Source: JAQIBY01 sp034658655 (GTDB taxonomy: Bacteria > Bacteroidota > Bacteroidia > Bacteroidales > ML635J-15). Taken from it: a stretch of 64,000 bases of DNA. A program made the position numbers and the translations under genes. Shown here in pieces: positions 37,401 to 45,015 of the stretch; positions within the stretch are counted from its first letter, which is position 1, and the number at the start of each line of letters is the position of its first letter. The stretch is taken from assembly GCA_034658655.1 (NCBI GenBank), contig JAYEFQ010000134.1:1-64000 (forward strand), given 5' to 3'. The notes under the pieces are model-generated. The model was not told the origin of the DNA and searched no databases. It worked only from the letters and a program-made list of their open reading frames with translations.

Positions 37401-38890
37401 CGCCATTACAGCCCGACATTACAAATAATAGCCCTGGATTATATGGTACAACTTATGAATGGAATTCTGGATATAATGAAAATTCCACTGAATTTGAGCC
37501 GGATTTCACGTACAATCATGCAGGTGAATATACTTTAACAGTACTAGCTGAAACTTCCTTTGGTTGTACAGCTGAAGCTTCTGAGTTATTGACGGTGTCT
37601 GGTCCTGCCGGAGAGCTTGTGGTAAGTGATAATCAAGTGTGTCTGCATGAATCCATCGATTTTGAAATTATAAATGGCGAAGGAATAGATGCAATTGCCT
37701 GGACATTTGGCGATGGTGCTGGTGCGTCGGGAGAAACCGCAAGTCATGCTTATGCGAATATGCCATCAAGTGGAAATAGTTATCCCGTTGTAGCAACGCT
37801 TACAGGAGGAAGTTGTGATGTGCAGTATGAAGTTGATATCTTAATTTATGACGTTCATGCAGAGTTTTCATTAATTGATCCGGAAACCAGTGCCTTTATG
37901 GATACTTTTGCGTGTAGCCCAATGGAAATTAGTCTCAATAATATTTCTACAGGTGATGATTTGTCATATTTATGGACAATTTATGAAACATCAGAAACCT
38001 TTACTACTGAAAATTTAGAGTCAATGGTTTTTGTTAATAATTCACAATCTGATAGTATTATAAATGTAACTTTAGAAATTGAAAACTCTACTGTAGGATG
38101 TGTTGACGATACAACTGTTCAGCTTGTTGTCGGAAATGTTCCGCAGCCAAATATCACCCCTGATACGATTGTATGTCAGGATGATATCTTTAATTTGCAT
38201 GCTGAAGGTGGAGGTACTTATTTGTGGTATCCAGGGATGTATCTTAGTGAGACAGAAATTGCAAATCCGCTTGTGCAACCAGAAGAGAGCATGATATATT
38301 ATTTGACTGTAACGGGCGATAATGGTTGTGTAAATACAGATTCAATGCATGTTGGAATTCAGCTTCCTTTAACAACTATGCTCGACCAATTGACGGATAC
38401 CATAAATATTGGGGAAAATACAAGTGTGCTGGTAACAACTGACCAAGAAAATGCATTGCTTAGCTGGACACCTGATGTTGCAAGTATCTCATGCTTAGAT
38501 TGTGAAAGCCCAATTTTTAATCCTGAAGAAAGTATGGATTACCAGCTTGTTGTATCTGATAGTTTGCAATGTTTTTCTGAGGAGTTTATTGTGAGCATCA
38601 CAGTCGTAGAGAATTATACTCTTGATGTACCAAAGGCATTTACACCCGAAGGAAATCCAGTAAATAGGCTTGTGTTTGTTCGCGGAATAGGGATTCGTCA
38701 ATTACGTGAGTTTTCTATTTATAATCGTTGGGGCGAGAAATTATTTACCACTGACGATATAAATCAAGGTTGGGATGGTTATTACAATGGTAAATTGCAG
38801 CCGGTTGATACCTACGTTTATTTTGTTGAAGCCGAAATGTATGATGGAACCGTGCGCACGAAAAAAGGGAATATCCTGCTGATGCAGTAA
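34427..38890 (+). CDS. Giant PKD-repeat surface protein with type B T9SS sorting domain
   Basis: 1487 residues from MSLQMKFFVFLIVFSVSGGS; the ATG ten codons earlier would sit almost on the promoter -7 box. The signal peptide ends SVFAQ. About a dozen PKD-type units follow with FGDG turns (WYWTFGDGISS, AAWDFGDGGSS, YEWLFGDGNNS, YYWEFGDGEVTEW, YDWDFGDGNYS), each ending near NGC or SGC, then two Ig-like units (YLWYPGMYLS; SWTPDVASI). The last 85 residues are a CHU_C/gliding-type sorting domain: VPKAFTPEGNPVNRLVFVRG, YNRWGEKLFTT and WDGYYNGKLQPVDTYVY. The usual NGDGxND loop is EGNPVNR here. Predicted to be secreted by T9SS and held at the surface, probably with the divergent PorP. Ligand unknown. 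Confidence 0.92.
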   Translation: MSLQMKFFVFLIVFSVSGGSVFAQPSASFTANPESGCVGEVVYFTNTSDLLSCSGPNYEWDFDNGLTSDLENPQITFTTAGDYVVSLTVTCDEGFDTYTFTVEILPTPDASFTVGAYMGCAPYSAQFTNNSTQGGGTIDEWYWTFGDGISSAEENPNHLYNTPGSYSVTLKATNANGCFDVFEIQDIIQVSDTPSVSIMALPQAHCQTPIDVFFDATVNVSSGLGYTAAWDFGDGGSSSNTDETHTYTSQGNFDVQLIITDDYGCERVLDSLDYIHIHPVNPEYQIFNSSSDLVTNGIVCIDQTTYFSCQNEGYNVRWDFGGGMVSNSPVASIIFTTAGTHEITMTVDPNGDCEVSETFTVEVEAPSPSYTINPADGFACDIPFVVDFTSSTSADIAEYEWLFGDGNNSNEENPSYSYESFGTFQPVLQVTSVNGCLGIYSGADVTIQQPSANFSIDTTEGCIGLEVTAAYDSLTHPDAISSFSWDFGEDGVPAYDGNTVESYVYDNVGEFVIELAVTDTSGCTNIFTQDVQVGDHQTPSFTFDPLGTYICPLDSISFESTSVEMDSIDEFEWLFGDTLEWQWGTETGDILDDFQFDQDTGWVQVVHVVNHNGCRDSLFMNSLFYISGPIINSINSTYDCDLGNEYEFYVNLIEATEWDWIIENESGGLVDQFLNTTDSTLLYTFPADGEYEIFVVASNVDSGCEYEDSITINVIQPTALFGLTPSSQCAGLPYSFDGSGSLNAEQYYWEFGDGEVTEWSEDPTAQHTYNYIGDVDVTLHVMDANGCEDEMTLTLHIVGPEISLDNLPEIGCTPFTLNLTGEVSAEDPVILIEFIIGDWDTTLDVSALGQNTVPFDFTSVFTQEGIFDLIITARTNNCPVGNTVVWEDFLNLTSLEASFISNIQGTCVGTEIQFTPGEENGNYDYDWDFGDGNYSTETTPGYTYDNHGVYSVSLTISDSESGCVSTENRVDYIEVQEAIADFTVTPTSVSCPPLQPDITNNSPGLYGTTYEWNSGYNENSTEFEPDFTYNHAGEYTLTVLAETSFGCTAEASELLTVSGPAGELVVSDNQVCLHESIDFEIINGEGIDAIAWTFGDGAGASGETASHAYANMPSSGNSYPVVATLTGGSCDVQYEVDILIYDVHAEFSLIDPETSAFMDTFACSPMEISLNNISTGDDLSYLWTIYETSETFTTENLESMVFVNNSQSDSIINVTLEIENSTVGCVDDTTVQLVVGNVPQPNITPDTIVCQDDIFNLHAEGGGTYLWYPGMYLSETEIANPLVQPEESMIYYLTVTGDNGCVNTDSMHVGIQLPLTTMLDQLTDTINIGENTSVLVTTDQENALLSWTPDVASISCLDCESPIFNPEESMDYQLVVSDSLQCFSEEFIVSITVVENYTLDVPKAFTPEGNPVNRLVFVRGIGIRQLREFSIYNRWGEKLFTTDDINQGWDGYYNGKLQPVDTYVYFVEAEMYDGTVRTKKGNILLMQ

Positions 38891-38968
38891 TGAGTCGAGT
38901 ATGAAGTAGAAAACTTGTAAAGTTTATAAAATACATGGAATAATCGGCTTGCGATGAAACCAAGTAGC

Positions 38969-39079
38969 GCAAAGTTTCGCAAAGAAAAATTGAATAGAAA
39001 AAGAGTTTGATGCGTAGGGGAAAGTAGCGCAGAGGTTCGCAAAGGGGCAAAGTTTCGCAAAGAAAAATTGAATAGAAAA
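38969..39079 (+). repeat. 33-bp direct repeats (GCAAAGTTTCGCAAAG...)
   Basis: Identical 33-mers at 38969-39001 and 39047-39079. Partial variants lie between them (GTAGCGCAGAGGTTCGCAAAG at 39024-39044, quoted only in part by its consensus), and a degenerate relative is at about 47958-47974 (ACGCAAAGGTTCGCTAAG). Confidence 0.8.
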
Positions 39080-39454
39080 GAAGTGATAAGTATTCAAATG
39101 AATTGAGCATGTGATTAACCCTGACTTTAGGTCGGGGTAGAAAAAATAAGAAAGAAACAATTTAGCCCTGCCTATACAATTCGCAAAGTTCATAAAGTAA
39201 AAGGAGTTCGTAAAGCAGAAGGAGTAAGCTGCTTATAACGAGTGATTTATCAAAATGACAAATATTATTATATCCAAGAAAATTCTAAAAATCATCATCA
39301 AATTTATAATCTACAAGGCACACAATAATGTGATTTTCATGCTAATTTCCCTGAGCATTGGCCTGATACATGTGGTACAATTACAAACTTAACAAATTAT
39401 TATTATGTCCGAACAATTTGGCAAGAAACTCATAAATATTATAAAATATCACTG

Positions 39455-39494
39455 TTGTCCGGTAAAAATATAATGATGAACTAAAATTAATGAG
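39455..39494 (+). repeat. Second copy of the 40-bp fold-back-element core
   Basis: Begins TTGTCCGGTAAAAATATAAT and matches 29844-29883 at 38 of 40 bases; the preceding ATCACTG also matches. The right inverted arm present in the first copy is missing here, so this is a solo end. Confidence 0.75.
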
Positions 39495-39552
39495 CTTCCC
39501 CACCAGTAAAAACTGACATGCCAGCCTACTCAATTCTGCAAAATACTATGAC

Positions 39553-39593
39553 CCCCGACACACTGCGTTACAGGGTATCGGGGTTATATGATA
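39553..39593 (-). terminator. Possible terminator of fabD
   Basis: CCCCGA at 39553-39558 and TCGGGG at 39588-39593 form the base of a stem with a long 29-nt loop, 16 bp beyond the fabD stop. Only a loose T-rich stretch follows on the minus strand. Confidence 0.35.
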
Positions 39594-39608
39594 TTTGTAA
39601 TAAAAGAA

Positions 39609-40487
39609 TTAACTAAAATTTTCCACTGGCATTTTACGATCCACTTTTTTAATCAATCCTGCAAGTACTTTTCCAGGACCAATTTCTGTAAAATGATCAG
39701 CGCCATCAGCAATCATATTATTCATAATTTGAGTCCAACGTACCGGGCTTGTTAACTGAGCGATTAAGTTTTCTTTTATCTCATCTGGCTTTGAATGCGC
39801 TTTGCCATCAACATTTTGATAAATTGGACAAATTGGCTCAACAAAAGATGTTTCTTTAATTACTTGTGCAAGCTCTTCGCGTGCAGGTTCCATAAAAGGA
39901 GAATGAAATGCACCACCAACTGGAAGAGGTAAGGCGCGTTTAGCCCCAGCTTCTTTCAAAACCCCCATTGCTTTTTCAATTCCTGCTTTTGAACCTGAAA
40001 TCACAACTTGTCCCGGGCTATTATAATTTGCCGGAATAACAACTTCATCAATTGCGGCACATTTTTCTTCCACAACAGCATCATCAAGCCCAAGAATTGC
40101 AGCCATGGTTGACTCCTCAATCTCACATGCTTTTTGCATTGCCAAGGCACGTTTTGAAACCAAGACAAGTGCATCCTCAAAGCTCAAACTTTTATTCGCA
40201 ACCAAAGCAGAAAACTCTCCAAGAGAATGACCTGCCACCATATCAGGAACAAAATCATCACCCATAACCAAAGCACGAATTACAGAATGCAAAAAGATTG
40301 CAGGCTGAGTTACTTTCGTTTGTTTCAATTCCTCCGGAGTTCCTTCAAACATAATATCGGTAATTCGGAATCCAAGAATTTCATTCGCTTTTTCAAATTT
40401 TTCTTTGGCTTCAGGGTAATTGTCATACAAATCTTTACCCATTCCCGGGAACTGAGCTCCCTGACCTGGAAATACAAATGCTTTCAT
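39609..40487 (-). CDS. fabD: Malonyl-CoA:ACP transacylase FabD
   Basis: 292 residues. FPGQGAQFPGMGKDLYDN opens the protein; the active-site serine is in VAGHSLGEFSALV, the partner His in GGAFHSPFM, and the Arg in KRALAMQKA helps bind the malonyl carboxylate. The length is right for the family. It loads malonyl groups onto acyl carrier protein for fatty-acid synthesis in the cytoplasm. It lies 18 bp downstream of folE on the same strand, so the two are probably co-transcribed, an arrangement without an obvious metabolic link. No anomaly. Confidence 0.97.
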   Translation of the reverse strand: MKAFVFPGQGAQFPGMGKDLYDNYPEAKEKFEKANEILGFRITDIMFEGTPEELKQTKVTQPAIFLHSVIRALVMGDDFVPDMVAGHSLGEFSALVANKSLSFEDALVLVSKRALAMQKACEIEESTMAAILGLDDAVVEEKCAAIDEVVIPANYNSPGQVVISGSKAGIEKAMGVLKEAGAKRALPLPVGGAFHSPFMEPAREELAQVIKETSFVEPICPIYQNVDGKAHSKPDEIKENLIAQLTSPVRWTQIMNNMIADGADHFTEIGPGKVLAGLIKKVDRKMPVENFS

Positions 40488-40505
40488 TCGTTTATATTTT
40501 TTTGT

Positions 40506-41132
40506 TTACATTAATTTAGTGCCGATTAACTGCAAAAACTCTTTTCTAGTCGTATCTTTCAAAAATGCTCCCGTAAAGTCGGACGTTGTAGTTACGGAGT
40601 TTTGTTTTTGAACTCCGCGCATTTGCATACACATATGACGAGCTTCAATAACAACAGCAACACCAAGTGGGTTCAAAGCATCTTGAATACTGTCTTTTAT
40701 TTGTGTTGTCAAACGCTCCTGCACCTGCATTCTGCGAGCAAAAGCCTCCACAACCCGAGCAATTTTACTTAAGCCCGTAATGTGATGATTTGGGATATAT
40801 GCTACATGAGCTTTCCCTACAAACGGCAACATATGATGTTCACACATTGAAAATAAATCAATATCTTTCACAATAACCATTTGCTGATAATCCTCCTTAA
40901 ACTTCGCTGACTGAAGAATTGCTGCAGGATCCTGATTGTATCCTTGCATCAAAAATTGCATAGCTTTTGCTATGCGCATCGGAGTTTTTTCAAGCCCTTC
41001 ACGGGTAACATCTTCACCAAGAAGTTTTATAATTTCGTGATAATGCTTTGCTAACTCATAGGTTACTTTATCATCATATGCATCAGTACGAACAAATCCG
41101 CCAATTTCTGAATCATTAATCGTAAATTCCAT
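40506..41132 (-). CDS. folE: GTP cyclohydrolase I FolE
   Basis: 208 residues. The zinc site is visible: Cys and His in SMCEHHMLPFVG, and the second Cys in ARHMCMQMRGVQK. GLEKTPMRIAKAM, HVAYIPNHHITGLSKIAR and the QERLTTQI segment are standard FolE-I. It converts GTP to 7,8-dihydroneopterin triphosphate, the first step toward folate or queuosine precursors, in the cytoplasm. It heads a two-gene transcript with fabD. TACTTTG in its upstream region (minus strand, about 35-40 bp before the ATG) could be a -7 box with a shortened spacer. The gene is divergent from mqnB. Confidence 0.97.
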   Translation of the reverse strand: MEFTINDSEIGGFVRTDAYDDKVTYELAKHYHEIIKLLGEDVTREGLEKTPMRIAKAMQFLMQGYNQDPAAILQSAKFKEDYQQMVIVKDIDLFSMCEHHMLPFVGKAHVAYIPNHHITGLSKIARVVEAFARRMQVQERLTTQIKDSIQDALNPLGVAVVIEARHMCMQMRGVQKQNSVTTTSDFTGAFLKDTTRKEFLQLIGTKLM

Positions 41133-41194
41133 AATTATATTAATTTTATGGATGCAAAGTAAACAAATTTATTTTTAATCAAGTTCTTGACACT

Positions 41195-41839
41195 ATGAAT
41201 CACCATTTAATCATCACACCGACACTTGCAGAAGCGAAACTACTGATTTCTGCATTGAACATGAAAAACATAGAACATAGACTATATTCTGTTAAAGACA
41301 ACTCCATTGATTTATTGGTTTGTGGCCCCGGCCTTCCGGCTGCTATGTTTCACACGATGCAACTGCTTACATCAAAAAAATACGACATTATTCAATTGGC
41401 GGGAATTGCAGGGAGTTACAATGAAAAACTCACTACCGGTAGCCTAGTTTGCATTGAAAGTGAGCAATTTGCTGACATCGGCGTCCATGACAACCGAGAA
41501 TTCACCTCGCTTTGCACCCATACAGAATGGATGGAAATTTACCGCAACGGGAAAATTAAAAATCCCCATCGGGAATTAATGCATAATACAAAACTGCCTT
41601 TAGCTACATCAAATACGGTAAATACAAACAACTTAACGCTAGAAGGCATCCCGACTGCAGATATTGAAAATATGGAAGGTGCTGGACTATTTATGATTTT
41701 TAATGAAATGAAAATTCCGTTCCTGGAAATCAGAGCAATCTCCAATCAAGTGAGTGAACGAAATAAATTGAAATGGAATATACATACCGCAGTTGAGAAC
41801 CTGACAAATTATCTTGTTGGGAAAGTTGAAAAACGGTAG
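41195..41839 (+). CDS. mqnB: Futalosine hydrolase MqnB
   Basis: 214 residues in the nucleoside phosphorylase/hydrolase fold. LIITPTLAEAKLL at the N terminus, LVCGPGLPAAMFHTM, LAGIAGSYN and the C-terminal IENMEGAGLFMIF with IRAISNQVSERN match MqnB. It removes hypoxanthine from futalosine to give dehypoxanthine futalosine, an intermediate of the alternative menaquinone pathway, in the cytoplasm. mqnD follows about 390 bp downstream on the same strand. This indicates respiration on menaquinone made by the futalosine route rather than the MenFDHCEB route. mqnA and mqnC are not in the window. Confidence 0.92.
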   Translation: MNHHLIITPTLAEAKLLISALNMKNIEHRLYSVKDNSIDLLVCGPGLPAAMFHTMQLLTSKKYDIIQLAGIAGSYNEKLTTGSLVCIESEQFADIGVHDNREFTSLCTHTEWMEIYRNGKIKNPHRELMHNTKLPLATSNTVNTNNLTLEGIPTADIENMEGAGLFMIFNEMKIPFLEIRAISNQVSERNKLKWNIHTAVENLTNYLVGKVEKR

Positions 41840-42231
41840 AACGTGATTGCGTTCCGAAAGTTTTCTGGAAGCGAGGAAAAAATTGTCATTCAATGGGAAA
41901 GAAAAAAAGGGTCATTCAATGGGAAAAACGAAGATGCGTAGTGGCAAAAAAGCAATTGTCATTCGATTGGAAAGGGAAAACGATTGTCATTCAATAAAAA
42001 AAATCGATGGGGCGTAATGGCGAAAAAGATTGGAAAGTTAGAAAGTAGAAAGTGGAGAAAGTTGGGATTCGCTAATGAGTTGACTGTTTAACTGCTGACG
42101 AAGACAAGGGTTTAATAGGTTAGTAAGTTTTTAGTTAATAAGTTGGTAGGTTGGAATTTATTTAAAGCCCATCTCAATATTATTTATTACTTTGTTAAAC
42201 AAATAAAAATACATTAGAAACGCTTTAAGAT
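41840..42231. other. Intergenic region with GTCATTC-type repeats
   Basis: No gene is seen. Four copies of a GTCATTCrATtGGAAA-like 16-mer lie at 41885, 41911, 41958 and 41986. A CGTTCCGAAAGTTTTCT motif (about 41850) and a CTGCTGACGAAGACAAGGGTTT-type motif (about 42092) also occur, both shared with the region at 46159-46477. Confidence 0.65.
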
Positions 42232-43020
42232 ATGAAATTAAAACTCGCTATATCGTCCTGTCCCAATGATACATTTATGTTTGATCATTTTCTAAAACAT
42301 ACCGATTTAGATATTGAATTGCTGATTGAAGATATCGAAAGCCTCAATAAAATGGCAATGACAGAAGAATCTGATATTACAAAACTATCTTATCATACCT
42401 TTGCAAAACTAACCGAAAGTTATAATTTATTAAATGCCGGTGGAGCTTTGGGCGAAAACTGCGGTCCGATTCTAATTTCAAAGCATAAAGCATATCCTGA
42501 TGAAATTTCCGACATGAAAATTGCAATCCCAGGTGAGATGACTACCGCTAATTTACTTTTAGATATTTTCTATCCTAAAGTTAAGGAAAAGCAGATCTAT
42601 GTTTTTTCAGATATTGAAGATGCAGTACTTGACGGTGAATGCGATGCAGGATTAATTATTCATGAAAGCCGATTTACGTATGAACAAAAAGGGCTAAAAA
42701 AAATCATTGATATCGGTGAACTTTGGGAAAATCATTATCATTTACCAACCCCTTTGGGAGGCATTGCAATTCACAAAAGAATACCAGAAGCTATTGCTTC
42801 AAAAATAGACATTGCACTAAAAAACAGTATTTTACACGCATTCAAGCAGCCTGAAGAAGCCATGCCATTTATTCGTAAACATGCGCAGGAAATGGAAGAT
42901 GAAGTCATGAAAAAGCATATTACATTATATGTCAACAATTACTCCGTCGGAGATGATCCTGCAGTAAGCAAATCAATTAAAAAACTGCTCGACCTACATC
43001 AACAAAACATTACGAAATAA
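42232..43020 (+). CDS. mqnD: 1,4-dihydroxy-6-naphthoate synthase MqnD
   Basis: 262 residues. The start LKLAISSCPNDTFMF and the block LNAGGALGENCGPILIS are MqnD hallmarks of this periplasmic-binding-protein-like fold. ITKLSYHTF and PTPLGGIAIHKRIP, with a basic helical C terminus, complete the match. The enzyme turns cyclic dehypoxanthinyl futalosine into 1,4-dihydroxy-6-naphthoate in the cytoplasm. Although mqnB precedes it, 390 bp of repeat-rich DNA separate them, so it may have its own promoter. The residue counterpart of the family catalytic His is likely the one in SYHTF, an inference from memory of the family. Confidence 0.93.
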   Translation: MKLKLAISSCPNDTFMFDHFLKHTDLDIELLIEDIESLNKMAMTEESDITKLSYHTFAKLTESYNLLNAGGALGENCGPILISKHKAYPDEISDMKIAIPGEMTTANLLLDIFYPKVKEKQIYVFSDIEDAVLDGECDAGLIIHESRFTYEQKGLKKIIDIGELWENHYHLPTPLGGIAIHKRIPEAIASKIDIALKNSILHAFKQPEEAMPFIRKHAQEMEDEVMKKHITLYVNNYSVGDDPAVSKSIKKLLDLHQQNITK

Positions 43021-43036
43021 TATTTTAATATAATTG

Positions 43037-43065
43037 TTGGGCGAACGTTAAAAGCTGTATCTTTG
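43037..43065 (+). promoter_or_regulatory. Promoter of the 604-aa unknown gene, with a long leader
   Basis: TTG at 43037-43039, an 18-nt spacer and a perfect -7 box TATCTTTG at 43058-43065. The ATG is at 43178, so the predicted 5' leader is about 105 nt, long for this window. Confidence 0.7.
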
Positions 43066-43177
43066 CCGAGAGCAAGTAAAAATGGCTTTGTGTTGAATGT
43101 TACCTTACCTAAGAACAGCAGACCCTATCATTCACCGCATTTCCAAGAATTATTAATAATCTAATTATAAATAATTT

Positions 43178-44992
43178 ATGCAAAATCACAGTTTTCATAT
43201 CCCTGTAATGGGAGTTGCTTACACCATTGACACACCGTTGCGTGTAGCCCATCTCGGAATCGATTCTGTCGTTTCGTTACTCGATGATGTTTTGCTTGAA
43301 AAACTCCGTAAAGTATTTTCAGCAAATTATAATCAAGCATTTGAAGCAATTAAACCGAATGATACTGATTCACGGGCAAAGCGCATTACCTCTTACCTGA
43401 ATCTGATGAACAAAGTTTCTGAGGAGAAATTTGAGGATTTAAAAAATGCATCGCGGGCAGAATTCATGAAATATATCAATTTGCTTCCGAAACAATCTCC
43501 TGTATTTAAAGAGTTTAAACAAGGAATTAGTCAAAATTTGACTTTTGACAATATCCGTAACAGGATTAAAAAAAAGATGACACGTGGCAGCATTGATGTC
43601 AATATCATGACGAAAGTTGACAAAGCGCATTATGACAAAGATGGACAAATGCCTGCGGAGTTTAATGATGCACATGCTGCTTTACGCGGATTTGCAAAAA
43701 GCGATCTTGAATCGTCTGTCGTATTTTCTGCAGGTATGAATCCACGACTTTACAGTTATATTGAGAAATTTCGCGATTTTTTCCCTGACAAGGAAATGAA
43801 TCTGAAAAAGAAAATCACATTAAAAGTCAGCGATTTCAGGTCAGCAATGATTCAAGGAAAATTTCTTGCAAAAAAAGGTATTTGGGTTTCTGAATATCGC
43901 ATTGAATCTGGGCTTAATTGCGGAGGTCATGCCTTTGCAACCGATGGATTTTTACTTGGTCCTGTACTTACGCAATTCAAAGAAAAGCGCGATGAATTGG
44001 TGGAATCAGTCCATGGTATATTATCAAAAGCTTTAAAATCAAAATCAATGCCGATTCCCGAAAAGCCTCTCCCATTGAAAATAACTGCTCAGGGAGGTGT
44101 CGGCACACATGAAGAACATGACTTCTTGATTAACCAATACGGTGTTAATTCTGTCGGTTGGGGAACTCCTTTTTTGTTGGTTCCCGAAGCGGTTTGCATT
44201 GATAATGATACGGTCAATAAATTGGCTGAAGCAAAACAAGACGATTTATTTTTAAGCGATATTTCACCACTCGGTGTTCCTTTTAATAATTTACGAAGCA
44301 ACACGAAAGACATTGACAAACGTGAGCGTATTGCGAATAAAGTACCAGGGAGTCCCTGTCCGAGAAAATATATAAGCTTAAATAAAGAATTTTCCGAAAA
44401 AGGAATTTGTACTGCCTCAAGAACATATCAAAAACAAAAAATTAAAGCATTGGATGCAAAACAACTTTCTACGGAAGAATACAAACTTGAATACCAAAAA
44501 ATTGTTGAGAAATCCTGTATTTGTGTTGGGCTAGGCACCACTGCTCTTATTCAATATGATATTCCACATACTACTGAAGGAGATGGCGTTTCAGTTTGCC
44601 CTGGACCTAATATGAAATTTTTCAATAAGCAAATGAGCTTAAATGAAATGACAGATCATATTTACGGAAGAAAGGATGTTATGAATACAACAAATCGTCC
44701 TCACATGTTCCTTAACGAATTGGACATATATATTAACTATCTGCATTCGAAGATCGAGTCACAAAAAACCCACGCAACTGAAAAGGATAAAACATATTAT
44801 CAGCATTTTGCGAATAATTTGCTATCCGGAATTTCGTATTACCGAGACATTTTTCCAGAAATTCATGCATCTAATCCTGAAAAACTTCAACAATCAATGA
44901 CTCATTTGGACAAAAGCGAAGGTACTATTAATCAGATGATTGTCAAGATACAAAATGCATCAATACCATTATTAATTATGGAAGAAGCCTAA
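43178..44992 (+). CDS. Conserved-looking 604-aa protein of unknown function, possible FMN-type TIM barrel
   Basis: I do not recognise a named family. The start HIPVMGVAYTIDTPLRVAHLG resembles flavin-dependent TIM barrels that begin with a substrate/FMN loop, and ITAQGGVGTHEEHDFLIN followed by VNSVGWGTPFLLVPEA (about 302-338) looks like the C-terminal phosphate-binding strands of nitronate monooxygenase or glutamate-synthase-like barrels. Cysteines at 248 (GLNCGGHAF), 340, 394 (GSPCPRKY), 411 (GICTAS), 447/449 (SCICVGLG) and 474 (SVCPGPN) are spaced so that a metal or Fe-S site is conceivable. Residues 50-180 are helical and charged. No signal peptide, so cytoplasmic. A strong promoter precedes it, and an RNA methyltransferase follows 23 bp downstream. 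Function not assigned. Confidence 0.7.
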   Translation: MQNHSFHIPVMGVAYTIDTPLRVAHLGIDSVVSLLDDVLLEKLRKVFSANYNQAFEAIKPNDTDSRAKRITSYLNLMNKVSEEKFEDLKNASRAEFMKYINLLPKQSPVFKEFKQGISQNLTFDNIRNRIKKKMTRGSIDVNIMTKVDKAHYDKDGQMPAEFNDAHAALRGFAKSDLESSVVFSAGMNPRLYSYIEKFRDFFPDKEMNLKKKITLKVSDFRSAMIQGKFLAKKGIWVSEYRIESGLNCGGHAFATDGFLLGPVLTQFKEKRDELVESVHGILSKALKSKSMPIPEKPLPLKITAQGGVGTHEEHDFLINQYGVNSVGWGTPFLLVPEAVCIDNDTVNKLAEAKQDDLFLSDISPLGVPFNNLRSNTKDIDKRERIANKVPGSPCPRKYISLNKEFSEKGICTASRTYQKQKIKALDAKQLSTEEYKLEYQKIVEKSCICVGLGTTALIQYDIPHTTEGDGVSVCPGPNMKFFNKQMSLNEMTDHIYGRKDVMNTTNRPHMFLNELDIYINYLHSKIESQKTHATEKDKTYYQHFANNLLSGISYYRDIFPEIHASNPEKLQQSMTHLDKSEGTINQMIVKIQNASIPLLIMEEA

Positions 44993-45015
44993 TCTGCATT
45001 ATTCATAAAAATATC

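Larger units (their letters stand above)
38891..39608. other. Intergenic stretch of about 720 bp with short repeats and no gene
   Basis: It holds two 33-bp copies of a sequence beginning GCAAAGTTTCGCAAAG (38969 and 39047) and several degenerate variants, an imperfect hairpin at 39118-39138, a second copy of the 40-bp fold-back-element sequence (39455-39494), and a hairpin near fabD. Small open frames here are interrupted, start inside repeats and resemble nothing. Confidence 0.6.

Noticed and set aside
38745..39193. Three overlapping minus-strand frames of 80-121 residues
   Set aside because: Derived from the 33-bp repeats; they overlap each other and the end of the PKD giant gene and have no plausible protein features.
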